Shown piece after piece: positions 15,391-24,034 of a DNA stretch of 64,000 nucleotides. Where the stretch lies: the NCBI GenBank assembly GCA_050181915.1, contig JBFXCS010000003.1, positions 310,001 through 374,000 on the forward strand. Direction: 5' to 3'. The position numbers and the translations under genes are program-made. A model generated the notes under the pieces. It searched no databases. It worked only from the letters and a program-made list of their open reading frames with translations, and was not told the origin of the DNA. Positions within the stretch are counted from its first letter, which is position 1. Every line of letters begins with the position of its first letter. Source of the stretch: JBFXCS01 sp050181915 (GTDB lineage: Bacteria; Actinomycetota; Thermoleophilia; Miltoncostaeales; Miltoncostaeaceae).

Positions 15391-15885
15391 TCACTCCTGG
15401 GGCGGGCCCTCCATCACCATCCTGCGGATCTCCTCGAAGCTCTCCGGCCGGCCGATGACCACCAGGGTGTCGTTGGCGCGCAGCACCTCGTCCGGGTGAG
15501 GCGTCGCGAGCGACCCCTTCTCGCGGAGGATCGCGACGATCGTGGACCCGGTCGTGGACCGGATGCGGCACGTCGCCACGGTCAGGCCCACCATCGGCGA
15601 CTCGGGCGGCAGCTCGATCCACTCCATCACCAGGTCCTTGAGCGCCAGCTCGAGGTCCTTCACGAGCTGGGGTCGGTAGACCACCCCGCCGATGATGGCG
15701 CCCATCTGTCGGGCCTCCTCATCGTTCAGGGTGATGACGTGGGGCTCCTCGTCGGGATCCTCGTAGTGGTAGATCTCGCGCATCCCGTCCAGATGCACGA
15801 CGGCGGACACCTTCTCGCCCCGCGCGGTGCGCATCGTGAACTTCGTGCCCACGCCGGGAAGCCGGGTCTCGCGGACCTCGAGCAT
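15391..15885 (-). CDS. KhtT-like RCK_C (TrkA-C) regulatory subunit of a K+/H+ antiporter
   Basis: A 164-residue soluble protein, the same length as B. subtilis KhtT. The N-terminal part (MLEVRETRLPGVGTKF...GEKVSAVVHLDG) is the KhtT-specific domain, and the C-terminal half carries a TrkA-C/RCK_C ligand domain ending VLRANDTLVVIGRPESFEEI. In the KhtTU system this subunit gates the membrane antiporter in response to ligand and pH. The start ATG has GAGGAG 9 nt upstream, and the antiporter stop lies only 5 nt before it, so the two genes are co-translated. The pair is a cytoplasmic gate plus membrane carrier for K+ efflux. Confidence 0.88.
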   Translation of the reverse strand: MLEVRETRLPGVGTKFTMRTARGEKVSAVVHLDGMREIYHYEDPDEEPHVITLNDEEARQMGAIIGGVVYRPQLVKDLELALKDLVMEWIELPPESPMVGLTVATCRIRSTTGSTIVAILREKGSLATPHPDEVLRANDTLVVIGRPESFEEIRRMVMEGPPQE

Positions 15886-15890
15886 CGGGT

Positions 15891-17051
15891 TTATCTCCTC
15901 GTCTCTGCGCGTGACACCCGGGCCGGGAAGACGACCCGCCCGATGCGACGCGATTCCCTCATCAATACCACCCCGGCCACCGCGGTCGCCAGGACGAAGA
16001 GGCCCGAGAACGGGCCGACCTGCTCGCGGAAGCCCGCATCGAGCGCGGCCCCCGCCGCGGCCAGGTTCGCGAGGATGATCGTGAACTCCCCGCGGGCGAC
16101 CAGGGCCGCCCCCACGTTGACGCTCTGACGCTTGGTGAAGCCCGTCAGGCGCCCACCGACGAAGCCGGCCGCGAGCTTCGCCGTCACGGCCACCGGCACC
16201 GCGATGGCGAGCCACAGGAGCACCTCGCCGTCGACGCGGTCCAGGTCGATCTGGAGGCCGAAGGCGAAGAAGAAGATGGCGGCGGCGAAGTCGCGCAGGC
16301 CGATGAGCTGCTGCTCGATCTGGTCGCGGACCGCGCTGCCGGACAGGAGCACCCCGGCGAGCAGGGCGCCCACCGCCTCGGACAGGTTGGCGTACTCGCC
16401 GAGCGCCGCGCCCCCCAGCGCCACCGCCAGCGCGGCGAGCAGCAGCTGCTCCCGGTCGAGCCGGGGCGCGACCCGGTCGACGAAGTGATGCGCCCAGCGG
16501 CTGAGCAGGAGGAACACCACCACGAAGCCCAGCGCCAGGCCGGCCGTGCCGGCGATGGCCAGCCCCCCGACCGCCTCGCCGGTGGCGAGGGCCGCCGCGA
16601 TGCCGAGAAACAGCGCGATAGCCAGGTCCTCGAACACGAGCACGCCGAGCACCAGGTCGGTCTCGTCATCGCCCAGCCTCCTGAGGTCGAAGAGGGCGCG
16701 GGTGACGATGCCGCTGCTCGACACGTAGATCAGGCCGGCCAGGAGCACCGCCTCGGGGCCGGGCCCCAGCAGGATGAGGGCGGCCACCAGCCCCAGGCCG
16801 GCGCTCACCACCAGGTCGACCGCGCCGCCGATGATCACGATGCGGCGGGCCGCCGTGATGCGGTCGAACGAGAACTCCAGCCCCAGAAAGAACAGCAGCA
16901 GCACGATCCCGAGCCGCGCGAGCAGGTCCGTGCCCTCGGAGGGCTCGATGACCGTCGGGAATCCGGGCGACGGGCCGAGCAGGATGCCGGCCACGATGAA
17001 CACCGGGATGGCCGACAGGCGCAGTCGTCCCGCGAGGACGCTCGCCGCCAC
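15891..17051 (-). CDS. CPA2-family K+/H+ antiporter (KhtU/KefB-like)
   Basis: An integral membrane antiporter of 386 residues as annotated, with about 11-12 hydrophobic helices, including FIVAGILLGPSPGF, LLFFLGLEFSFDRI and a VLGVLVFEDLAIALFLG segment with the family's acidic residues. It belongs to the monovalent cation:proton antiporter-2 family and pairs with the downstream KhtT-like gene. The GTG at 17051 is the first ordinary start, but it would cut the first helix. In-frame codons upstream encode LLHLSDLAVVLLTL, typical of KefB N-termini, reached from a CTG at 17093, and a stop lies further upstream. A CTG start is therefore plausible. The end is followed directly by the khtT Shine-Dalgarno. 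Confidence 0.88.
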   Translation of the reverse strand: MAASVLAGRLRLSAIPVFIVAGILLGPSPGFPTVIEPSEGTDLLARLGIVLLLFFLGLEFSFDRITAARRIVIIGGAVDLVVSAGLGLVAALILLGPGPEAVLLAGLIYVSSSGIVTRALFDLRRLGDDETDLVLGVLVFEDLAIALFLGIAAALATGEAVGGLAIAGTAGLALGFVVVFLLLSRWAHHFVDRVAPRLDREQLLLAALAVALGGAALGEYANLSEAVGALLAGVLLSGSAVRDQIEQQLIGLRDFAAAIFFFAFGLQIDLDRVDGEVLLWLAIAVPVAVTAKLAAGFVGGRLTGFTKRQSVNVGAALVARGEFTIILANLAAAGAALDAGFREQVGPFSGLFVLATAVAGVVLMRESRRIGRVVFPARVSRAETRR

Positions 17052-17141
17052 GAGCGTCAGGAGGACGACGGCGAGATCGCTGAGGTGGAGCAGTGGCGCC
17101 CTCTGGTCTGCGGCGGATGGCGGCGGAGAGTGGCACGGAGC

Positions 17142-18248
17142 CTACCGGGCGGCGGGCTCCCCGCTGCCGATCACCTGAGACAGATCGGCGACGCCCGCCC
17201 GGTCCATCAGCCGCAGCAGCCCCGAGGCGATCGTCCGCGCGGTGCCGGGTCCGCCGTAGACGAGACCGGTGTAGATCTGGACCAGGGAGGCGCCGGCGGC
17301 GAGCTTCTCCCAGGCGTCCGCCGCGGTGAACACGCCGCCGACGCCCACCACCACCAGGCGCCCGGCGGCGCGCCGGGCCACCCGCTCGACCAGCCGGGTC
17401 GAGCGCTCGCGCAGCGGGGCGCCGGACAGCCCGCCCTGTTCCGCGGCGAGCGCCGCCGGCGACCGCAGGCCGTCGCGCGACAGGGTGGTATTGGAGACGA
17501 TCACGCCGGCCAGGGCGCGCTCGGCCGCCAGGTCCACGGCGGCGTCGACCTGGACCGGCTCCAGGTCGGGGGCGATCTTCACCAGCACAGGCCGCGGCGC
17601 CGCCCCCGCGGCCGCGGCGCGGCGGCGATTCACCTCGTCGAGGGCGTCGAGGATCTCGCCCAGCGGGCCGGTGGCCTGCAGGTCGCGCAGGCCCGGGGTG
17701 TTCGGCGAGCTGACGTTGACGGTGACGTACGAGGCGAACGGCCACAGCCGCTCGAGCGAGGCGGCGTAGTCGGCGGCGGCCCCCTCGGGCGGGGTGACCT
17801 TCGACTTGCCCAGGTTGATGCCGAGCGGCGCGACGGCGGTGCGGCCGGGCCGGCGGGCCAGGCGGGCGGCGGTGGCCTCGGCGCCGTCGTTGTTGAAGCC
17901 CAGGCGGTTGATGAGCGCGCGGTCCTCGGACAGCCGGTGGATGCGGGGGCGCGGGTTGCCCGGCTGGGCAAGCGCGGTGATCGTGCCCACCTCGGCGAAG
18001 CCGAAGCCGAGCGACGGCCAGGCGGCGGCCGCGAGGGCGCGCTTGTCGAAGCCGGCGGCCAGCCCCACCGGGTTGGGGAACCTGAGGCCCATCAGCGTCT
18101 GGGCCAGGCGGCCGCCGCCGTCGGGCGGCCCCGGCATGCGCGCCACCAGCGGCGCGGCGGCGGCGAGCGCCGCCATCGCGGCCTCGTGGGCGCGCTCGGG
18201 GTCGAGCCGGAAGAGAAGGGGCCGCGCGAGCGCGGCGTAGAGGCTCAC
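17142..18248 (-). CDS. pyrD: Dihydroorotate dehydrogenase, class 2 (quinone)
   Basis: A 368-residue class 2 enzyme that oxidises dihydroorotate to orotate with quinone as acceptor. The N-terminal amphipathic helix (SLYAALARPLLFRLDPERAH) used for membrane association is present. FMN-binding features include GLAAGFDK, NRLGFNND, GINLGKSK and VSNTTLSRDG. The catalytic base region NVSSPNTPGL carries the serine typical of class 2 enzymes. The GTG start overlaps the stop of the pterin dehydratase gene as GTGA, so the two are translationally coupled. No other pyrimidine genes are in the window. Confidence 0.95.
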   Translation of the reverse strand: MSLYAALARPLLFRLDPERAHEAAMAALAAAAPLVARMPGPPDGGGRLAQTLMGLRFPNPVGLAAGFDKRALAAAAWPSLGFGFAEVGTITALAQPGNPRPRIHRLSEDRALINRLGFNNDGAEATAARLARRPGRTAVAPLGINLGKSKVTPPEGAAADYAASLERLWPFASYVTVNVSSPNTPGLRDLQATGPLGEILDALDEVNRRRAAAAGAAPRPVLVKIAPDLEPVQVDAAVDLAAERALAGVIVSNTTLSRDGLRSPAALAAEQGGLSGAPLRERSTRLVERVARRAAGRLVVVGVGGVFTAADAWEKLAAGASLVQIYTGLVYGGPGTARTIASGLLRLMDRAGVADLSQVIGSGEPAAR

Positions 18249-18538
18249 GCCCCCCCTGCGGCGAGGCCGTCCGCCTCGGCGGCGAGCGCGAGGTCGCGCT
18301 CGGTCACGCCGCCCTGGCTGTGGGTGGAGAGCTCCACGGTGACGGTGTCCCAGCGGATCGCGAGGTCGGGGTGATGGTTCGCCGCCTCGGCGGCCGCGGC
18401 CAGCCGGTCGACGAAGTCGATCGACGAGGCGAAGCCGCCGTCGAATCTGTAATCCTTCGTGATCGCGCTCCCCTCGCGCCGCCATCCCGGCAGGCCGGCG
18501 AGGGCGGAGTCGATCTCGTCGTCGCTCAGAACGGCCAC
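18245..18538 (-). CDS. 4a-hydroxytetrahydrobiopterin dehydratase (PCD/DCoH family)
   Basis: A 97-residue pterin-4a-carbinolamine dehydratase with the signature NHHPDLAIRWDTVTVEL followed by STHSQGGVTERDLALA, which supplies the catalytic histidines. It dehydrates the hydroxypterin formed by aromatic amino acid hydroxylases; in bacteria without such hydroxylases these proteins have also been linked to molybdopterin or other pterin metabolism. It is the first gene of the pyrD pair, starting about 60 bp from the first TetR-type operator of the divergent exporter gene. Confidence 0.9.
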   Translation of the reverse strand: MAVLSDDEIDSALAGLPGWRREGSAITKDYRFDGGFASSIDFVDRLAAAAEAANHHPDLAIRWDTVTVELSTHSQGGVTERDLALAAEADGLAAGGA

Positions 18539-18600
18539 TGCGGCCTCCTCGGCTCGGCGTTCGTCAGGCGCAGGGTAACGGGCCGGTTAAATCCGCCGCG

Positions 18601-18622
18601 AACCGGACTTGCCGGTCCGTTT
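18601..18622. promoter_or_regulatory. TetR-type operator, copy 1
   Basis: A 22-bp imperfect dyad with half sites AACCGGAC and GGTCCGTTT around TTGCC. A near-identical copy follows with centres 38 bp apart. Both lie upstream of the MFS exporter gene, which is followed by a TetR regulator in the same operon. Autorepression by that TetR protein is inferred. Confidence 0.7.
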
Positions 18623-18638
18623 CGGTGCTAGCGTGGCC

Positions 18639-18660
18639 AACCGGACCTGACGGTCCGTTT
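18639..18660. promoter_or_regulatory. TetR-type operator, copy 2
   Basis: Second 22-bp copy with half sites AACCGGAC and GGTCCGTTT around CTGAC; only two positions differ from copy 1. It ends 27 bp before the GTG start of the exporter. The spacing of the two copies (38 bp) would put them on roughly the same or neighbouring faces of the helix and could span the promoter. Confidence 0.7.
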
Positions 18661-18687
18661 TGTGTTTCGACCCGTGGGAGCCGCCCT

Positions 18688-20136
18688 GTGAGTACCCCGA
18701 CGGCATCGATCAACAAGTGGCTCGTCCTCGTGATCGTGTGCATCGCGCAGTTCATGGTCGTCCTCGACGCGACCGTGGTGAACGTGGCGTTGCCGGCGAT
18801 CCGGACCGACCTCGACTTCAGCGACTCGTCCCTTCAATGGGTCGTGAACGCGTACACGCTGGCCTTCGGCGGCTTCCTGCTGCTGGGCGGGCGGGCGGCC
18901 GACTTCCTGGGCCGCCGCCGCCTGTTCGTGGCGGGCGTCATCGTCTTCTCCGTCGCCTCGCTGATGAACGGCCTGGCGACGTCATCCGAGTGGCTCATCA
19001 TCACCCGCGCCCTGCAGGGCCTGGGCGGCGCCATGGTGTCCCCCGCCGCGCTCTCCATCGTGACCACCACCTTCCAGGAGGGCGCCGAGCGCGCCAAGGC
19101 GCTCGCCGCGTGGGCCGCCATCGCCGTCGGCGGCTCCGCCGTGGGCCTCCTGCTCGGCGGCGTGCTCACCGAGTACGCCTCGTGGGAGTGGGCCTTCTAC
19201 ATCAACGTGCCGATCGGCATCGCACTGGTGCCGCTGGCCATGCGCCTGGTGCCCGAGTCGAAGGTCGAGACCAAGGGCGTCGATGTGCTCGGCGCGGTCA
19301 CGGTCACGGCCGGCCTCACCCTGCTGGTGTTCACGATCGTCAGGGCGCAGGAGTTCGGCTGGGCGTCGGCGCGCACCATCGGCTTCTTCGCGATCTCCGC
19401 GGCCCTGCTCGTGGCGTTCGTCGTGACCGAGATGCGCTCCAAGGCGCCGCTCGTGCGGCTCGGCATCTTCAAGATCCGCTCGCTCGCCGGGTCGAACCTG
19501 GCGATGCTGGTCGCGTTCGGGGGCATGTTCGCGGTCTTCTACTTCGCGTCGCTCTACGTGCAGGACCCCGAGATCCTCGCCTTCACCCCCGTGCAGGCCG
19601 GGCTCGCCTTCCTGCCGCTGACGGCCGGGATCATCCTGTTCTCGGCGATCGCCCAGCAGCTGGTGGGCCGCATCGGCACCCGCAACGTGGCGATGGCCGG
19701 GCTCGTGGTCGCGGCGGTCGGTCTGATGCTGCTGGCCCAGGCCGGCGTCGACGACAGCTACGCCGCGGGCCTGCTGCCGGGCCTGCTCGTGATGTCCGCC
19801 GGCCTCGGGCTGCTGTTCGTGCCGATCACGCTGATCGCGACGACCGGCGTCGGCGACGAGGACGCCGGCCTCGCGTCGGGCCTGTTCAACAGCTCGCAGC
19901 AGATCGGCGGCGCGCTGGGCCTGGCGATCCTCTCGACCATCGCCACGACGCGCACCGAGAACGCCGCGACCGACGGAGCCTCCCGCGTGCAGGCGACCGT
20001 GGACGGCTTCCAGTACGCGTTCACCGGCGCCGCGGGGTTGATGATCGTGGGACTGCTGATCATGCTGCTCTACGTCCGGCGCAGAGACGTGCCGGCGATC
20101 AACGCGGAGGCCACGGCCCCGGTCCATGTCGGCTGA
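18688..20136 (+). CDS. MFS drug exporter, DHA2 (EmrB/QacA) family
   Basis: A 482-residue membrane protein with about 14 predicted helices. Family features: the first helix VLVIVCIAQFMVVLDATVVN with the conserved acidic residue, the motif A loop LGGRAADFLGRRRLF and the DHA2 motif C-like region GGVLTEYASWEWAFYINVPI. Such carriers expel hydrophobic drugs or dyes with proton antiport. The GTG start lies just before the first membrane helix. The TetR gene overlaps its 3' end by 11 bp, and two matching operators lie upstream, which fits a drug-inducible, self-repressed unit. Substrates cannot be read from sequence. Confidence 0.9.
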   Translation: MSTPTASINKWLVLVIVCIAQFMVVLDATVVNVALPAIRTDLDFSDSSLQWVVNAYTLAFGGFLLLGGRAADFLGRRRLFVAGVIVFSVASLMNGLATSSEWLIITRALQGLGGAMVSPAALSIVTTTFQEGAERAKALAAWAAIAVGGSAVGLLLGGVLTEYASWEWAFYINVPIGIALVPLAMRLVPESKVETKGVDVLGAVTVTAGLTLLVFTIVRAQEFGWASARTIGFFAISAALLVAFVVTEMRSKAPLVRLGIFKIRSLAGSNLAMLVAFGGMFAVFYFASLYVQDPEILAFTPVQAGLAFLPLTAGIILFSAIAQQLVGRIGTRNVAMAGLVVAAVGLMLLAQAGVDDSYAAGLLPGLLVMSAGLGLLFVPITLIATTGVGDEDAGLASGLFNSSQQIGGALGLAILSTIATTRTENAATDGASRVQATVDGFQYAFTGAAGLMIVGLLIMLLYVRRRDVPAINAEATAPVHVG

Positions 20137-20767
20137 GACCCAGCAACTGCGCTCCGACGCGCGCCGCAATCGGGAGAAGATCCTGGCGGCCGCGTCGGAG
20201 CTGTTCGCCGAGCGCGGCGCCGATCTCAACGTCGACGAGATCGCGCGCCGCGCCGGCGTGGGCCACGCGACGGTCTTCCGTCGCTTCCCCACCAAGGAGG
20301 ACCTGATCCTCGCGATGGTCGAGGAGCGCCTCGACGCCGTCGCCGCGGCGGTGTGGGAGGCCTCCGAGATCGAGGATCCGATCGAGGCGCTGCGCGAGGC
20401 GATGAGCGCCCTCGCCCGCCGTCACACGATCGACCGGGGCTTCTTCGAGGTGGTCGGCAAGGAGACGATCGGCTCGCCGCGCCTGCGCGACGCCCGGGCG
20501 CGGCTGATGGAGCCCTTCGCCGCCGTGCTGCGACGCGCCCAGAAGGCGGGCGTGGTGCGGCCGGACCTCCAGCCGGTCGACGTGCTGTTCCTCACGTCGG
20601 CCGTGGGGCAGGCGCAACCCTGCCACTTCCCGTTCGGCGAGCTGTGGCGGCGCTACCTCGGCGTGGTGATCGACGGCATGAGGCCCGAGAGCGCGACTCA
20701 GCTCGCGCCGCCGCCGCCCACGCTCGCCGACGTGGAAGCGATCTTCGAGGCATCCTGCGGGGACTGA
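20126..20767 (+). CDS. TetR-family repressor, likely of the upstream exporter
   Basis: A 213-residue regulator. The N-terminal helix-turn-helix spans about residues 18-62 (ILAAASELFAERGADLNVDE then IARRAGVGHATVFRRFPTKED), with a helical ligand domain after it. It overlaps the exporter gene by 11 bp and is therefore co-expressed. The twin 22-bp dyads before the exporter are the probable binding sites. Its 3' end overlaps the convergent MarR gene by 70 bp, a long coding overlap whose C-terminal Pro/Ser-rich tail (APPPPTLADVEAIFEAS) may be poorly constrained. Confidence 0.92.
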   Translation: MSAETQQLRSDARRNREKILAAASELFAERGADLNVDEIARRAGVGHATVFRRFPTKEDLILAMVEERLDAVAAAVWEASEIEDPIEALREAMSALARRHTIDRGFFEVVGKETIGSPRLRDARARLMEPFAAVLRRAQKAGVVRPDLQPVDVLFLTSAVGQAQPCHFPFGELWRRYLGVVIDGMRPESATQLAPPPPTLADVEAIFEASCGD

Positions 20768-21228
20768 GGTCCGTCGGCATGGAGGGCCTCGTCGAACGCG
20801 CGCAGGCCCTCCAGCAGGGCCCGCCTGCCGTCCGCGTCGACGCGCGACACGAACGCGCGCAGGCGCCGGCGCAGCACGGCGTCGGCCTGTGCCAGCACCT
20901 CGCGCCCCTCGGCGGTCAGGGTGACCGGCCGGCGGCGGCGGTCGTCGCCCGGCTCGGTCTCGGCACGCTCCACCCAGCCGCAGGCCTCGAGCGACTGCAG
21001 CATCCGCGTGGCGCTGCTGACGGCGACGCCGGACGACTCGGCGACGTCGGTCACCGCGCGCGGGCCGTCGCTCAGGGCGAGCAGGGTGAGGTGCTGCGGG
21101 ATGCTCAGGCGCTCGCCGGGGGTGGCTCCGTCGCGGCGCCGCTCCTGCCGGGCGAGGAGGGTGGGCACCACCCGCGCGCGCAGCTCGGCGAGGGCCTCGA
21201 CCAGTGCATCGACGTCGTCCGCGGACAT
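20698..21228 (-). CDS. MarR-family regulator
   Basis: A 176-residue winged-helix regulator: ERLSIPQHLTLLALSDG, the recognition helix region VTDVAESSGVAVSSATRMLQ, and the wing ETEPGDDRRRRPVTLTAEG are all typical of MarR. It is divergent from a DHA2 exporter with a 71-bp gap holding a short dyad, so local repression of the exporter and itself is inferred. The last 23 codons overlap the TetR gene on the other strand. Inducers of MarR proteins are usually phenolic compounds or oxidants; which one applies here is unknown. Confidence 0.9.
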   Translation of the reverse strand: MSADDVDALVEALAELRARVVPTLLARQERRRDGATPGERLSIPQHLTLLALSDGPRAVTDVAESSGVAVSSATRMLQSLEACGWVERAETEPGDDRRRRPVTLTAEGREVLAQADAVLRRRLRAFVSRVDADGRRALLEGLRAFDEALHADGPQSPQDASKIASTSASVGGGGAS

Positions 21229-21243
21229 TCCTCTCCCAGATGC

Positions 21244-21256
21244 TTGTATTCTGCAA
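21244..21256. promoter_or_regulatory. Short dyad in the MarR/exporter divergent promoter
   Basis: TTGTA-TTC-TGCAA is an imperfect inverted repeat (TTGTA against TTGCA) 16 bp upstream of the MarR start and 43 bp before the exporter start. It overlaps TATTCT, a fair -10 for the exporter. A MarR operator role is inferred from position only. Confidence 0.4.
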
Positions 21257-21299
21257 CGTTACTCGCCGCACCCTCCGCACCGCGACCCGCAGGACGATC

Positions 21300-22772
21300 A
21301 TGACCGATGCCCCCGGCCGGACGCGACCGGCCATGACCCTGACGATCCTCTCGATCGCCGCCGTCTCCTACGTGCTGCAGCAGACGCTGGTCGTGCCGGC
21401 GCTGCCCGCGATCCAGCGCGATCTGAACACCTCGACCACCTGGTCGGCCTGGGTGTTCACGGGCTTCCTGCTCACCTCGGCGGTCGCCACCCCTCTGCTC
21501 GGGAAGCTGGGCGACACCTACGGCAAGAAGCGGCTGCTGGTGATCGCGATGGTCGTCTTCGCGGTCGGCACGGTGGGCGCCGCGATGGCGGAGAGCATCG
21601 CCACGCTGATCCTCTTCCGCGGCCTGCAGGGCGCGGCGGGCGCGATCTTCCCACTCTCGTTCGGGATCATCCGCGACGAGCTGCCGCCCGAGCGCGTCGG
21701 CGTGGGCCTGGGCCTGCTGTCGGCCACCTTCGGCGTCGGCGGGGGCGCGGGCCTCGTGCTGAGCGGCCTCATCCTCGAGGACCTGCACTGGAGCTGGCTG
21801 TTCTGGATCGGCGCGGCGCCGGTGGTCGTCGCCCTGATCCTGGTGTGGCGGATGGTGCCCGAGTCGCCCGTGCGCACGCGCTCGCGCGTCGACTGGCAGG
21901 GGGCGCTCGCCCTGTCGGCCGGCCTGGTCGCGGTGCTCGTCGCGCTCAGCGAGGGCTCCAGCTGGGGCTGGCTGAGCGCCGCCACGCTCGGCACCGGCGC
22001 GGCCGGGCTGCTCGTGCTGTGCGGCTGGGTGGCGATCGAGCTGCGCGTGCCTGAGCCCATGGTCGAGATCGGGATGATGCGCGATCCGGCCGTCTACTGG
22101 ACCAACATCCTCGCCCTGATCGCCGGCTTCGCGATGTTCGGGACCTTCCTGCTGGTGCCGACCTTCGTCGAGATGGGCGCCGGCCTGCCGGCGGCGGTCT
22201 CGTCCCAGATCGGCTACGGCTTCTCGGCGAGCGTCATCGCCGCGGGGCTGTTCCTGCTGCCCGCCTCGGCGATCATGCTCGTGGTCGGGCCGCTGGCGGG
22301 CATGCTCGAGGCGCGGGTGGGCGCGAGGACGCTGACGATGGTCGGCTGCGCCGTGCTCGGGCTGGGCGGGCTGATGCTCGGCGCGTTCCACGCCGAGGAG
22401 ATCCAGATCGTCGTGGCGATGGCCCTGATCGGGGTGGGCGTCGGGCTGGTCTACTCGATGCTGGCCAAGCTGATCGTCGATTCGGTCGCCCGCGAGGTGA
22501 CGGGCGTCGCGATGGGCATGAACACCGTGATGCGCACCCTCGGCGGGGTGATCGGCGGCCAGGTGGGCGCGGCCCTGCTCAGCTCCATCACCATCGAGGG
22601 CCTCGACGGCGTTCCCGACGAGAGCGCGTTCACCCTCACCTTCCTGGTCGCCGGCGCGGTCGCGCTGGTCGGGGCGCTGAGCGCCCTGCGCATCCCGCGT
22701 CCGCGCGGCCCTCAGGCGGTGGCGGCCCCCGGGCTACCGGCTCCCGCGGGCGCCGGCGGCGGGGCGTCGTAG
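21300..22772 (+). CDS. MFS exporter, DHA2 family, MarR-linked
   Basis: A 490-residue carrier with about 14 hydrophobic helices. Features include VVPALPAIQRDLNTSTTW near helix 1, the motif A loop LGKLGDTYGKKRLL and LILEDLHWSWLFWIGAAPVV, the equivalent of the DHA2 motif after helix 5. The ATG is preceded by AGGA about 5 nt upstream. It is divergent from the MarR regulator. It is distinct in sequence from the exporter at 18.7 kb, so it is not a recent duplicate. The 3' end overlaps the next, convergent MFS gene by 61 bp. Confidence 0.9.
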   Translation: MTDAPGRTRPAMTLTILSIAAVSYVLQQTLVVPALPAIQRDLNTSTTWSAWVFTGFLLTSAVATPLLGKLGDTYGKKRLLVIAMVVFAVGTVGAAMAESIATLILFRGLQGAAGAIFPLSFGIIRDELPPERVGVGLGLLSATFGVGGGAGLVLSGLILEDLHWSWLFWIGAAPVVVALILVWRMVPESPVRTRSRVDWQGALALSAGLVAVLVALSEGSSWGWLSAATLGTGAAGLLVLCGWVAIELRVPEPMVEIGMMRDPAVYWTNILALIAGFAMFGTFLLVPTFVEMGAGLPAAVSSQIGYGFSASVIAAGLFLLPASAIMLVVGPLAGMLEARVGARTLTMVGCAVLGLGGLMLGAFHAEEIQIVVAMALIGVGVGLVYSMLAKLIVDSVAREVTGVAMGMNTVMRTLGGVIGGQVGAALLSSITIEGLDGVPDESAFTLTFLVAGAVALVGALSALRIPRPRGPQAVAAPGLPAPAGAGGGAS

Positions 22773-23974
22773 GGCACGACCTCCCGGAACAGCCGCGACC
22801 CCACCGCCAGCACGAAGGCGGCGATCCCCACCGCGACGCAGGAGAAGATGACCAGGGTGGCGGTCAGGCCGATCGCGTCGCCCATGTAGCCCAGCGCCAC
22901 GGTCGGCACGGTGCCCGCGTAGGCGCACATGTAGAGCACCGACATCAGCTTGCCGCGCTCCTCCAGCGGCACGATGGTGCCGCAGATCACCGTGCCGCCG
23001 TAGAGGATGAAGCCGTTGGTGACGCCGATCACGGCGACGGCCAGCACCACCAGGATCACCGCGTCGAACTGCGACGACAGGGCGATCAGGAAGGACAGCA
23101 GCGACGACGCCGACACGCCGAACATGATCGAGCGCCGCGGGTCGAGGCCACGGGCGATGAAGGGCGCGGCCGCGCCGAGGGTCAGCACCAGGAAGCCGAT
23201 GGCGCCGATGATCGCCAGGTTGCGCTCGCCGAGCGTGTCGAACACGAAGATCGGCACGACCGAGAGGGCCGTCCCCTCGATGAAGCTCATCAGGAAGGTG
23301 GCCGGGGCGACGAAGGTGAGGAAGCCGCGCGCCTGGCCGGCGGGCACGCCGATGCGGATGCGGAACGGCCCGGGCGCCTCGCGGCGCAGCAGGGTCTCTG
23401 CGGCCGTGCTCACCGCGAGGATGCCGATCAGCATCAGCACGATGTGACCCCAGAACGGCGTGTGGCGCGGCGCCGGCCCGTACTGGGCGGCGAGGCCGGC
23501 CAGCCCGGGGCCCAGGCCGAAGCCCACCCGGAAGAAGACGCCGGCGAGCGCGGCGGCGAGGGCCTTGTGCTGGGAGCGCGCGTGATCGACGACGAAGGCC
23601 GCGCCCACACCCAGGAAGCCGCCGATGGCGAGGCCCTGGAGCACGCGGCCCGCGAACAGCATCGGCACCGACTCGGCCAGCGCGAACACCAGCGAGGCCA
23701 GCGTCATCACCGCCATCGCCGGCAGCATCAGCCGCTTGCGGCCCAGGCGATCGCTCAGGTTGCCCGCGATCAGCATCGTCGGGCACACCGTCACGGTGTA
23801 GGTGACGAACAGGAGCGTCGCCGTCCCCGTGGAGAGGTCGAAGTGCTCCTGGTAGAGGGGCAGCAGCGGCGTCAGCGTGCTGGTGCCCATCGTCAGCACG
23901 AGCATCCCGATGAGGGCCATCCAGGATCCCCGCGTCACCCGCGGCTCGCGCTTCGTGTCGATCGTCTCGTTCAC
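22712..23974 (-). CDS. MFS transporter, DHA1-like (12 helices)
   Basis: A 420-residue carrier with about 12 helices: a cytoplasmic N-terminus (MNETIDTKREPRVTRGS), then TMGTSTLTPLLPLYQEHFDL, the motif A loop AGNLSDRLGRKRLMLP and the motif C-like segment GVFFRVGFGLGPGLAG. It belongs to the general sugar-phosphate/drug group; substrate is not predictable. It is divergent from the TetR gene at 24.0 kb, separated by 60 bp, which is the usual repressor-target arrangement. The Pro/Ala-rich C-terminal tail overlaps the 3' end of the DHA2 gene on the other strand. Confidence 0.88.
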   Translation of the reverse strand: MNETIDTKREPRVTRGSWMALIGMLVLTMGTSTLTPLLPLYQEHFDLSTGTATLLFVTYTVTVCPTMLIAGNLSDRLGRKRLMLPAMAVMTLASLVFALAESVPMLFAGRVLQGLAIGGFLGVGAAFVVDHARSQHKALAAALAGVFFRVGFGLGPGLAGLAAQYGPAPRHTPFWGHIVLMLIGILAVSTAAETLLRREAPGPFRIRIGVPAGQARGFLTFVAPATFLMSFIEGTALSVVPIFVFDTLGERNLAIIGAIGFLVLTLGAAAPFIARGLDPRRSIMFGVSASSLLSFLIALSSQFDAVILVVLAVAVIGVTNGFILYGGTVICGTIVPLEERGKLMSVLYMCAYAGTVPTVALGYMGDAIGLTATLVIFSCVAVGIAAFVLAVGSRLFREVVPYDAPPPAPAGAGSPGAATA

Positions 23975-24034
23975 GAGGAGAAAAATACCAGACCGATTAG
24001 TTCAGATATTGGCCCGGCGCGATAACCTCGTCCC

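Noticed and set aside
16485..18374. 629-codon + strand open frame
   Set aside because: It is antisense to the antiporter and pyrD genes and has the typical His/Arg/Gly-rich antisense composition.
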